NCBI GenBank assembly: GCA_017979445.1
Contig: CM030707.1
Coordinates: forward strand, 25,761,756 to 25,825,755
Origin: Akebia trifoliata
Taxonomy: Eukaryota > Streptophyta > Magnoliopsida > Ranunculales > Lardizabalaceae
Reading direction: 5' to 3'
Length of the DNA stretch: 64,000 nucleotides
Both the position numbers and the translations under genes were made by a program. Of the stretch, positions 33,244 to 43,158 are shown piece after piece. Position 1 is the stretch's first letter. The number at the start of each line of letters is the position of its first letter. The notes under the pieces are model-generated. The model worked only from the letters and a program-made list of their open reading frames with translations, was not told where the DNA came from and ran no database searches.

Positions 33244-33870
33244 TACTCGTCTATATCGATGGAATCAAAGAAGATGTTATAAAATGTATCAGCACTATCC
33301 TTACTACATCTTGAGTTTCAAATCACATATTATCAGTCGATATGGGGGTACCTTTTGATCTGATCTCTGATAATGGGTCGTACTTCAAAGCATAAATCAT
33401 TACTCTATGTTTCAAGTTGAAGATCCGGAAGCACAAATCATCCCCCTACCGTCCTCAGATCAATAGAACGGTTGAAGCAGTTAGTAAGAGTCTCAAGACT
33501 ATCATCAGGAAAATGTGTCAATCACATCGAGATTGGTCAGAAAAATTATCATTCGCGCTATGGACATATCGAACTTCAATTCGATCCTCTACTGGAGCTA
33601 CTCCCTACTCCTTAGTGTATGGCATGGAAGCAGTCTTGCCAATTGAAATGAAAATTTCGTCTCTCAGGGTCTTGTTGGAAAATCATTTGTTAGAAACAGA
33701 TTGGGTTCGTCAGCAGTATGAAGAATTAAACTTGATCGAAGAAAACGAGTTAATACCCTATACCAAGTGCAAGCTTATCTAAGAAGAGTCACCCGTGCAT
33801 TTGACAACAAGGTCAAAGCTCATCATTTACAAGTCAAGGATTTAAGTATCAGACTTCAAAGAAAATTGAA
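33244..33870 (+). pseudogene. Og-2 integrase, C-terminal half
   Basis: Reads YIDGIKED, FDLISDNGSYFKA, then KIRKHKSSPYRPQINRTVEA, SLKTIIRKM, LSFALWTYRTSIRSSTGATP, YSLVYGMEAVLPIEMKISSL and WVRQQYEELNLIEE. The DN.S and TVEA..K positions are the second aspartate and the glutamate of the DDE core; PYRP and YGMEAVLP are typical of Tat/Athila-group Gypsy integrases. The N-terminal zinc finger and first aspartate are not intact. Open from 33417 to 33782, broken on both sides. Confidence 0.85.
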
Positions 33871-34544
33871 CACTCCTCCTCGACTATAGGAGAAAGTCTG
33901 AACCCAATTGGAGAAATTCATTCATTAAAGAAATACTGTCTGGAAAAGTCGTTAGACTTCAAGATCATGATGGAAGTGAACTACCAGAGTCAACCAACCT
34001 TGACCGGATCAAATGGTACTACATTTAAGGAGGCCATCTTTGGCCGAATCAATTTTTCTGCTACCCAGTTCATTATCTCCTTTCTCAGTCCTTTGCAGCC
34101 TTTTCAAAAAAAAATGATGCCTTTTTCTTTCTCAGCCCGATCACCTAACCTAGGGGAGGGAAAATCCAAACTACGTTTTGGTCTGATCCCAAAAATTTGG
34201 GATACGTAGGCAATCTGAGAAGTTACTTCAGGCCCGACCACATAAAAAAAAAAAAGATTCTCCGACAAAGAAAAATATCTAAAAAGAAAAAAATTCAAAA
34301 GAAAAAATTGTCAAAGTGGGGAAGAAAATTCAAGGAAAAAAGAAAATAATTCAAGATGAAATGCCACACAAGGGGCATTCGGGTTTTTGGGCCTCAAAAT
34401 TCCTTTCTTTTTATGCCTAGTCCTAAGCCTACCTATAAAAGTCCTCCTAAGTACCGTGTGAAAAAGTCAAGGAGGGCAGCAAAGCATGATCAGACAGTAA
34501 TTCTAGAAGTTCAGAGGAGAAGGAAAAGATAAAAAAATGATAAA
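33871..34544 (+). other. Og-2 3' region, proximal
   Basis: Contains aaactacgttttggtctgatcccaaaaatttgggatacgtaggcaa (34169 on), with perfect stem ATCCCAAA/TTTGGGAT, and one aggggcatt motif at 34372. Equivalent to 18300 (Og-1) and 63063 (Og-3). Confidence 0.65.
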
Positions 34545-34700
34545 GCCTGCTAAGTTGAAAATCCGAAAAGGGCGACTTAGGCAAAAATTAAGGCAAGCTC
34601 GCAAGGTTGAAAACCTGAAAGGATAACTTTGGAAACAATCAGAGCCAAGAAAAAAGAAAGAGCTCGCTAGATTGAAAACCTGAAAAGGCGATCTAGGCAA
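34545..34700 (+). repeat. Og-2 array of covarying hairpins
   Basis: Three units: CTAAGT (34550-34555) with ACTTAG (34575-34580); a unit near 34599-34631 with G:T pairing; CTAGAT (34667-34672) with ATCTAG (34691-34696). These are compensated variants of CTAGGT/ACCTAG in Og-1. Confidence 0.75.
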
Positions 34701-35425
34701 AAGTTAGAGCGACAAAAAAAAAAAAAAATCCCAAACTGAGAGCGGTCCAAGCTGAAACATCAGAAGTCCGAATAATCAAGGTCAATACTTAGCTTAAACC
34801 AGGCATAGACCACAAGTATCTTGTCTACGATTGATCTGAAAATTCTTACTTCCCCAAGTGAACAAAGGGAGAGAAGGATGAATTCTATGATGAGTCTCAA
34901 AAGGAAATATTTTGTTCTCTTAAGCCTGACTCAAAATCTTCAATAAAATTAATCAAAATAAAAAAGTTGGATCTTTATTGCACTTGTGGTAATCAAATAT
35001 TTTAAACCTTCATACAAGGGGCATTTTCTTTTTCTTATAAATATATAATTTCCCCCCTTATGCAAGGGGCATTTTTTAATGATGCGTTCAATTATCTTCA
35101 ATGCCATGCTTATTGTCAAACCAGGGGCATTTTGTTTTTGAGCAATGTTAATCCTAAAAGATAATGGGAACCCCAAAATTAAGGTTACCCTCTTGATAAC
35201 AGTTTTTCGAAGAACCCTTGAGGTTCAAAATAAATAAAAACTCAGGTTTTAAATTCATAAAACTTTTGGATAAAACCTTGAGGTTCAAACAAATGCATTT
35301 TGGATCTCACAAAGGATAGGGCATTCATTCTGTCCCAGATCTATTCATTCCCAGATTCAACCCCTCTTTTCCAAATTTCATTTTCAATCATTCTTTCCCA
35401 GATTTATTTCTTCATTCTCAGTTTT
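34701..35425 (+). other. Og-2 segment between hairpins and minisatellite
   Basis: Non-coding and AT-rich, with three 'aggggcatttt' motifs (35018, 35067, 35123) resembling the core of the polypurine tract. No gene seen. Confidence 0.55.
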
Positions 35426-38100
35426 ATTCAGCCAGATGCCACCGAGGGCTTTCTCGAAATTATGCTCAGTTGCCGCCGAGGGCTTTCTCGGAACTATGTT
35501 CAGTTGTCGCCAAGGGTTTTCTTGGAACTATGCTCAGATACCGCCAAGGGTTTTCTTGGAATTATGCTGAGATGCCGCCGAGGATTTTCTCGAAATTATG
35601 CTCAGATGCCGCCAAGGGTTTTCTTGGAACTATGCTCAGATACCGCCAAGGGTTTTCTCGGAATTATGCTCAGATGTCGTCAAGGGTTTTCTTGGAATTA
35701 TGCTCAGATGTCGCCGAGGGTTTTCTTGGAACTATGCTCAGATACCGCCAAGGGTTTTCTTGGAATTATGCTGAGATGCCGCCGAGGGTTTTCTCGAAAT
35801 TATGCTCAGATGCCGCCAAGGGTTTTCTTGGAACTATGCTCAGATACCGCAAGGGTTTTCTCAGAATTATGCTCAGATGTCGTCAAGGGTTTTCTTGGAA
35901 TTATGCTCAGATGCTGCCGAGGGTTTTCTCGAACTGTGCTCAGTTACCGTCGACGATTTTCTCGGAATTCTGCTCAGATGCCTCCAAGGGTTTTCTTGGA
36001 ATTATGCATAGTTGCCACTAAGGGTTTTCTTGGAACTATGCTCAGATACCGCCAAGGGTTTTCTTGGAATTATGCTCAGATGCAGCCGAGGGTTTTCTCT
36101 GAATTATGCTCAGATGCCACCAAGGGTTTTCTTGGAACTATGCTCAGATACAGCCAAGGGTTTTCTTGGAATTATGCTTAGTTACCGTCGAGGGTTTTTC
36201 TCCGAATTATACTCAGTCAGTTACCACCGAGGGTTTTCTCGAAATTATGTTCAGATGCCGCCAAGGGTTTTCTTGGAACTATGCTCAGATATCGCCAAAG
36301 GTTTTCTTGGAATTATGCTCAGATGCCGCCGAGGGTTTTCTCGGAACTATGCTAGATGCCACCAAGGGTTTTCTTGGAAGTATGCTCAGATACCGCCAAG
36401 GGTTTTCTTGGAATTATGCTCAGATGCCGCCGAGGGTTTTCTCAGAATTATGCTCAGATGCCGCCAAGGGTTTTCTTGGAATTATGCTCAGATGCCGTCG
36501 AGGGTTCTCTTGGAATTATGCTCAGATGCCGCCAAGGGTTTTCTCGCAACTATGCTCAGATGCCGCCAAGGATTTTCTTGGAACTATACTCAAATGCCAC
36601 CAAGGGTTTTTTTGGAATTATGCTCAGATGCCACCGAGGGTTTTCTCGGAACTATGCTCAGATGCCGCCAAGGGTTTTCTTAGAATTACGCTTAGTTACC
36701 GCCGAAAGTTTTTCTTCGAATTATACTTAGTCAGTTACCACTGAGGGTTTTCTCGAAATTATGTTCAGATGCCGCCAAGGATTTTCTTGGAACTATATTC
36801 AGATATCGCCAAAGGTTTTCTTGGAATTATGCTGAGATGCCGCCGAGGGTTTTCTTGGAACTATGCTAGATGCCACCAAGGGTTTTCTTGGAAGTATGCT
36901 CAGATACCGCCAAAGGTTTTCTTGGAATTATGCTCAGATGCCGCCAAGGGTTTTCTCGGAATTATGCTCAGATGCCGCCAAGGGTTTTCTCGGAATTATG
37001 CTCAGATGCCGCCAAGGGTTTTCTTGAAATTATGCTCAGATGCCGTCGAGGGTTTTCTTGGAATTATGCTCAGATGTCGCCAAGGGTTTTCTCGGAACTA
37101 TGGAACTATGCTCAGATGCCGCCAAGGGTTTTTTTGGAATTATGCTCAGATGCCGCCGAGGGTTTTCTCTGAACTATGCTCAGATGCCGTCAAGGGTTTT
37201 TTTGGAACTATGCTCAGATGTCGCCGAGGGTTTTCACGAAACTATGCTCAGATACCGCCAAGGGTTTTCTCTGAATTATGCTCAGATGCCGCCGAGGGTT
37301 TTCTCGGAATTATGCTCACATGTCGCCAAGGGTTTTCTTGGAACTATGCTCAGATCCCGCCAAGGGTTTTCTTGGAATTATGCTTAGATGTCGCTGAGGG
37401 TTTTCTCGGAACTATGCTCAGATGCCGCCAAGGGTTTTCTTGGAACTATGCTCAGATATCGCCAGGGTTTTCTTGGAATTATGCTCAGATGTCGCCGAGG
37501 TTTTCTCGGAATTGTGCTCAGATGCCGCCAAGGGTTTTCTTGGAACTATGCTCAGAAACCGCCAAGGGTTTTCTTGGAATTATGCTCAGATGTCGCCGAA
37601 GGTTTTCTCGGAACTATGCTCAGATGCCGTCAAGGGTTTTCTTGGAATTATGCTCAGATGCCGCCCAGGGTTTTCTCGGAACTATGCTCAGTTACCGCCA
37701 AGGGTTCTTCTCGAAATTATGATCAAATGCCGCCATGGGTTTTCTTGGAATTATTCTCAGTTGCTGCCAAGGGTTTTCTTGGAACTATACTCAGATACCG
37801 CCAAGGGTTTTCTTGGAATTATGCTCAGATGCCGTCGAGGGTTTTCTCGGAACTATGCTCAAATGCCACCAAGGATTTTCTTGGAATTATGCTCAGATGC
37901 CGCCAAGGATTTTCTTGGAATTATGCTCAGATGCCGCCGAGGGTTTTCTCAGAATTATGCTCAGATTCCGCCAAGGGTTTTCTTGGAATTATGTTCAGTT
38001 ACCGCCGAGGGTTTTCTCGGAATTATGCTTAGATGCCACCGAGGGTTTTCTCGTAACTATGCTTAGATACCGCCGAGGGTTTCTCGAAATTATACTCGGT
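35426..38100 (+). repeat. 34-bp minisatellite, about 78 copies
   Basis: Consensus monomer atgctcagat + gccgccaagg + gttttcttgg + aact, repeated every 34 bp with few indels. Two main variants: CCAAGGGTTTTCTTGG and CCGAGGGTTTTCTCGG, each a self-complementary hairpin. Positions 1-2 of the second block alternate GC/AC and the end alternates AACT/AATT, giving a loose higher-order pattern. The monomer lacks stop codons in all forward frames, so long ORFs (for example 35300-36181 and 36769-37722) of 34-residue repeats result; they have no other support as genes. It lies in the Og-2 3' untranslated region. Confidence 0.97.
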
Positions 38101-38453
38101 TTATGCTAAGCTTAGCTCAATTTATATTCATTTTGTGCTCAGATTTTACTCAAATTCTTTGAAATTTATTTCAGATTTTAAGTCCACACACTTGCACAGT
38201 TGTTACATCAGTCAAGGAGAATTTTCTAAAATTCAAGGATCTGACACTGCCAGTGAGAGTTCGTGCTCAAGGACCTGACATTTTTTTTTTAGTTCGGGGA
38301 GAATTTTACCCTCAAGGATCCGAACACCCCGACGAATTGCTAAATCAGGCTGCAAAATGAACTGTCACTAGCTTTGACATTCGGATATCGCACTATCTTC
38401 CAAAATAGATTTGGTATCTAGTTTGCTTCAACCCTCTGCCAAAGAGGGGCATC
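38101..38453 (+). other. Og-2 pre-LTR segment and polypurine tract
   Basis: gtgagagttcgtgctcaaggacctgac (38252 on) and gttcggggagaattttaccctcaa match Og-1 20870-20935. The tract ctgccaaagaggggcatc ends at 38453. Confidence 0.8.
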
Positions 38454-40051
38454 TGTAGACACCCCATTTTTGCACTCACCAGATTAATCAACTAGTCAAT
38501 CCGATCGGAACGATTCCCAATGAGGGATGTCTATTCAATGCTTTATTTTGTTACCAGATATGTTTCAGAAATCCGGATGAGGTATCTCGAACAGATAAAA
38601 CTTTAGAAACCACGCTACGCTAGGAAAATACGACCCTAGAAACATATAAATCATCATCTCGCAAACCAAAAAGAAGCTTCACCATAAAAACCACTAAAAA
38701 TGATCAAATTACCAAAATACCCCTATCATCAAAACAACCCTAAAACCTACGTTACGCTTAGGAAAACCCATTCAAAACACATAAAATAACAAATCGAAAC
38801 CAAATAAACCACTTCACCAATTTTTAAAAAATTTGACAAAAATACGAAAATATCCCTCATAAAAGTCACGACCATTTGACACAAAAAATTTCATAAATGA
38901 CAAAAACCAACATTCCCATTGAATTTCTTACGAAAAACTGATTCCAAAACATCCTGAAACATTGAAAAATGACTTAAAACATAAAAACTCCTCTCTGAGG
39001 GAAAACTGGTAATTTTACAACTTTAATAATTAAAAATTTTGAAATTAATAAAAAAATCATTAAATAATGTAAAGTGAAACATTAAAATCAATCAAGTAAG
39101 ACTAAAGTCAATCTTAAAGTCAATCAAGTAAGACTAAAGTCAAGATATTAAAAGCCAACCAAGAAAGACTATAGTCAAAGTATTAAAGTCAATCTCATAA
39201 GACTAAAGTCAAAACCCTAAATCAAAACCCTAACCTAAACTAATCAAGTCAATCTCATAAGACTAAATTCAAAATCCTAAATCAAAACCCTAATCTAAAC
39301 TAATCAAGTCAATCTCATAAGACTAAAGTCAAAATCCTAAATTAAAATCCTAAAGACTAAGTCCATCTCATAAGACCAAAGTCAAAACCCTAATTAAAAC
39401 TCTAAAAGAAATCCTAATCAAACCCTAATGCTTCTAAAAAACTTTATAAAAAAGAGCCTCCACACCCTATTTTCGTATCAAAGAAAAAACTCGAGAAAAA
39501 ATAGGTGAAGAAGCCTCCACAACCTCTCCAAAACCTTAATTTTAGAGCCCCAACTCCTTACCTAACACCCCTACTTCGATTTTAACCTAAAAAATACCCA
39601 GAAACCTTTCAAAAATACCCCCAAAATCCACGACAAATTCGAAGCACCCAGATCCAAGAAGGAGATACCTTGGCTCGGAGATCAGAAATCAAATCCGGAG
39701 ACAGAACGAAGTAAGGAGTACGGTACAAGGAGCAATTTCACTAGATCTGAGGGAATAGAACCTTTGCAGATCGAAGGTAAGATTTTTGTTATTTTTTTTA
39801 TCTAGATTTTGTCATTAGTGATGTAATCTTATTTGGGATAAGTAGAGACCGGCATTGGCTGGGCGGGGTTGGTGCCTAACACCTTCCAATCCCGTAATAT
39901 GATCCCCGGATTCAATTTTTCTATAGTAGATTAGTTTTTTTATCCGTTTTAGAGTCAGTTTGGTTCCTAGACCATAATAACTAGGTAGCGACTCCCAAAC
40001 CTCAAGGGTCAAAAGCGGATCCGCGCATCCCGCAGATTGAGGGCTCTTTCA
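38454..40051 (+). mobile_element. Og-2 3' LTR
   Basis: 1598 bp, TGTAGACACCCC to CTCTTTCA. Stem CGGGGTTGG (39864-39872) with CCAATCCCG (39886-39894), one G:T pair. Very similar to the 5' LTR, with one fewer 60-bp repeat. Confidence 0.93.
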
Positions 40052-40474
40052 GGTGCGCCCGAGGTGTTTTACGGATAAACAGGCCCATAGACCATATCAC
40101 ATCACCAAAGTGTAAATATCAAATAAATATTGATCATAACATATAAAAATATCCATAACATCAAGATCAGTATCAATGCACGTGTATCAAAGATATATAT
40201 CAATTAAAATCATGACATATGAGATAGGCAATCAATTAGGATAGTGCAAAAGATAACAAAGATGGTCATTCAATCGGGATAGCACAAAACAAGATCAATC
40301 ATAAAGATTGGCACAAGAACTTCAGTCAAGATAAAAAAATAACAAATACCTATTTTTATTAAATTGTTTTTAATAGGAAGGAAACATTTCTTAATAATCA
40401 AGACTCCTATTTTGTTGTAGGCAACCCGTTTTTCCTAGAAGAAGCACCTCCTCAAGATAGCGTCCCATTTCGGA
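40052..40474 (-). other. Og-0 leader between Og-2 and captured genes
   Basis: Starts with the second GGTGC copy. Read on the minus strand it matches the Og-1 15930-16140 and Og-2 31000-31150 leader segments (gattgatcttg..., ctcatatgtcatgatt...). No gene seen. Confidence 0.65.
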
Positions 40475-40787
40475 CTATCCACTTTGACATATTGAAAATG
40501 TAGAACATTATTTCCTCGACTAAAAGAGGCACCATACTTGTTTTTCAACTGACCATTGATATATTATTTTGTTTGCTCAATTGCTATATTCATGTATCCA
40601 TTGAGGCAAGCAAGAATGCCTAGACGTCATTTAATTCTAACTTATTGTGACGTGTACAGTTTTTGGTACCACAACCTCTATAATTGACACTAGAGTTCAG
40701 CTTCACAATGACAAGTTTGCCACAAATCGATTTGAGAAAATCTGCAGGAGCAATTGTAATGCTCTAACCCTTCTCCCCTCCGCTCAC
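40475..40787 (-). pseudogene. LSM6: Captured LSm6 gene copy in Og-0 leader
   Basis: Minus-strand reading starts at a mutated start (GTG, 40787-40785) with SGGEKG, then APADFLKSICGKLVIVKLNS and SVNYRG. It is interrupted by 56 nt (40620-40675) with GT...AG ends, then continues GILACLNGYMNIAIEQTK, stop, YINGQLKNKYGASFSRGNNV and LH. This is the U6 snRNA-associated Sm-like protein LSm6 (SGG.EK, ADFLKSI.G.PV.VKLNSG.DYRG, LACLDGYMNIA.EQT, NGQLKNKYGDAF.RGNNVLYI), about 90 residues, nearly full length. LSm6 works in the LSm1-7 and LSm2-8 rings in mRNA decay and U6 maturation. The 56-nt piece sits at a clean exon joint and is shorter than plant introns normally are, so it looks like an internally deleted intron. 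Stops and a C-terminal frameshift make it inactive. Confidence 0.9.
40620..40675 (-). other. Shrunken intron in the LSm6 copy
   Basis: GTTGTGG...GTCTAG, 56 nt. Removing it restores the codon AGA|GGC between NYR and GILAC. Its presence shows that capture was not from a fully spliced mRNA. Confidence 0.7.
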
Positions 40788-40828
40788 CTCTACTTCTCCC
40801 TCACTCGATCCAGATCTACTAAACCCTA

Positions 40829-41294
40829 ATTCCTCTCTCTTCCTTCAAATTCCAAAATGTTCTCCCTAAACGATGCTTCAACACCCAAATCATTATAGTT
40901 CTCAGGGGTACCATCCTCCTTAACTATCTCTTGAGTCGAGAATCCATACCCATTCTTTGAACAGCTTAGTGAGACCAACCCTATGACCAGAATTGACCGA
41001 ACCCACTACCAACCTTGAACTCATTCTAGGGTTAGGATTTTGTTTGAAGGTCACTTTGGGTTGTTTTTTGGATTTGTAGACCACAAATAACAGAAACTTC
41101 TAAAGCCTTATGCTTCGAAACTAGAGATAAGAGGATCCAAAGTTTGTTGTTGTGTTCTTGATTGTCTATTCAGTCATTAATTTCTATCAAACTAAGGTTT
41201 CGACTCCAGTTCGAACTCCAAGAGATGACTGATGAGAGAGTTCCTTAACCACAACCTCTTCTATGACCTTAGCTTTCCTAATGTACTTGCCCAT
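40829..41294 (-). pseudogene. Captured Kip-related CDK inhibitor (KRP/ICK) N-terminal fragment
   Basis: Minus-strand reading: MGKYIRKAKVIEEVVVKEL, SHQSSLGVRTGVETLV, then SYL-stop-FRSIRL-stop-KFL (SYLQLRSRRLEK in intact KRPs), then RLVVGSVNSG and, in the last part, LGVEASFRENILEFEGRERN. MGKYIRK, SSLGVRTRAKTLAL, SYLQLRSRRLEK and the EASFGEN/FE.R.R segment are ordered landmarks of plant KRPs, inhibitors of cyclin-CDK in the nucleus. The C-terminal CDK/cyclin-binding region is missing. The ATG lies at 41294-41292, preceded by CT-rich sequence that may be host 5'UTR. It ends about 40 bp before the LSm6 copy in the same orientation. Two stops, both one substitution from Q/E codons, and frameshifts. 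Confidence 0.85.
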
Positions 41295-41666
41295 GTCTTT
41301 ACTTTTCTGCAATTGATAAGCTTTCATGGAGTTTGAAAGAGAGAAGAAGAAGAAAAAGAAAAGAGGTAGAGAGAGAGAAACCCTTTTTTTTTATTTTATT
41401 TTTAGCACGTTTTTTCCTCATCCTAATAACCACTATTCTATCTTCATTTTCATTATTTTTTTAAATCCTTGGTGACCCTCGATTGGACCATAAAAAAAAA
41501 ACTTTAAAAAGGAAAATGCCAAAAACTATCAAACCAATAAAATAATCCACAATCATGCCAACAAAATATAAAATAAAATAAAATAAAAATTAGGAAAATT
41601 TTGTAATTCATTTATATTTGGGATTTTCAAGTTTGATGCTCAAAATTATCCTAATGAAGTAGCCAC
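41295..41666 (-). other. Og-0 proximal leader and primer region
   Basis: Minus-strand start g + tggctacttcattagg (41665-41650) is a mutated primer site. It is followed by the shared gagcatcaaacttgaaaatccc and later a CT-rich stretch like that of Og-3 at 59370-59420. Confidence 0.65.
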
Positions 41667-43158
41667 TAAAAGTGTCCTCGATCCACGAGTGCAGATCCAA
41701 TTTTTTTTTGGAGTCACCACCTAGTTTTATGGTCTAAGAACCTAAGATGACTCTAAAAAGATAGGAAATACAAAATTATGAAGAGATTATAAGTATGAGG
41801 ATTAGGTTACAGGATTGGAAGGTTTTAGGCACTAATCTTGCCCAACGAAAATCGATTTCTACTCTTCTTAAAGATTTACATTGCAAAAAAAAAAAAAAAC
41901 CTAAATCTAGAATAAAGATAAGAAAAAAATTATCTTTGTTTTTACTTGAGTGATTACAGTGAATGTTCTTTATGTGTATCTTCTCGATTTGTCTTTTCCT
42001 CTATATATGCTCAAGATCTTTGAGATGAGAATTTTTTCTTTTAAATCTAAATGTGTTTCTAGCTTTTTGGGATGTTTTTTTTTTAGATTTTTAAGTATTT
42101 TTAGGTTGAAAATTAGGGTTTGGGGTTAGGTATTAACTTGTTGCTCAAGATTTATGGTTTTAGGAAGTATTCAAAGAGTTTTGACCTATATTTTCTAGGA
42201 TTTCTCTAGACTTGTGAGATTAGGTGGTAGAATTTCCTTTATAAGGAACTTTATTGATAAGATTAGGGTTTGATTAGGTATCTTTTAGATAGATCCTATC
42301 TCTAACTAGTCTTTTAAGTGGTTTAGATAATATTTCAATTAGTTTACATTTTAATTTTTTGACTTATGCAAAATGAATTTTTTTAATTTTGGAGAACCTT
42401 CCCCCTCCCAATAAAAGGTTTTTAATTAAATTATTTTGAATTCTTCGAGACCCTCGGTGGAGGGTTCTTTATTAAATATCAGGTGGGTCTCACTTGAAAT
42501 TTGGCCCATGGGTTTAATTAATTGAATTTACTTGTTCAAAATTTTTAATTTGATTTATTAAGATTTCACTTTAAATTAATTAATATTAAAATTTTTAATT
42601 TTAGATTTTCAAATTTTTGGTATTGAAAAATTATCATTTTGTCTTTAAAGAGGAATTTTGTATTGGTATGTCAGTTTTTGACGTTTTTGGATTTTTTGGA
42701 ATCAGTTTTGAGAATATTATTTTGTGTCACTTATGAATTTTTGGTATGAAATAATCGTGGACCCTATGAGGGGTATTTTTGTAGTTTTGTCTAATTTTAT
42801 GAAAATTGGTGAAACGATTTATTTGATTTTAGTTTGTTATTTTATGTGTTCCAAATGATTTTCCTAAGTATAATGTAATTTATAGGGATGTTCTAGTATC
42901 AGGGGTATTTTGGTAATTTATTCTAATTTTTTTGTAAAGGTTCTTTTTATCTCAAAATGACGATTTATATGTTTTGGGTCATATTGTCCTAATGTAATGA
43001 CGTTAGTAAAGTTTGTTTGTTTGAAATACCTCATCCAAGTTTTGGAAGCACATCTTATTAATAAATAAAACTTTAGAATATTCTTCCATCATTGAGAACC
43101 ATTGCAATCGAGTTGACTAGTTGATTAATCACGCAAATACAAAAATGGGGTATCTACA
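41667..43158 (-). mobile_element. Og-0 5' LTR
   Basis: 1492 bp, minus strand TGTAGATACCCC to CACTTTTA (CA mutated to TA). The conserved hairpin is present: minus-strand GATT and AATC arms (plus 41813-41818 with 41832-41837) around GTGCCTAAAACCTT. It inserted at the start of the integrase part of Cop. Confidence 0.88.

Larger units (their letters stand above)
28597..40051 (+). mobile_element. Og-2: Ogre/Tat-like element with integrase remnant and 34-bp minisatellite
   Basis: LTRs 28597-30181 and 38454-40051, primer region, leader, traces of gag start, integrase C-terminal part, hairpin-rich 3' region, 34-bp array and polypurine tract. Perfect duplication GGTGC (28592-28596 and 40052-40056). 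gag, protease and reverse transcriptase are deleted. It inserted into the leader of Og-0 in the opposite orientation. Confidence 0.93.

Noticed and set aside
35426..38100. Possible CRISPR-like array
   Set aside because: Contiguous tandem repeats without unique spacers, inside a plant retrotransposon.
35300..38109. Long overlapping ORFs suggesting repeat proteins
   Set aside because: They are translations of the 34-bp minisatellite in all three frames; period, not coding, explains them.
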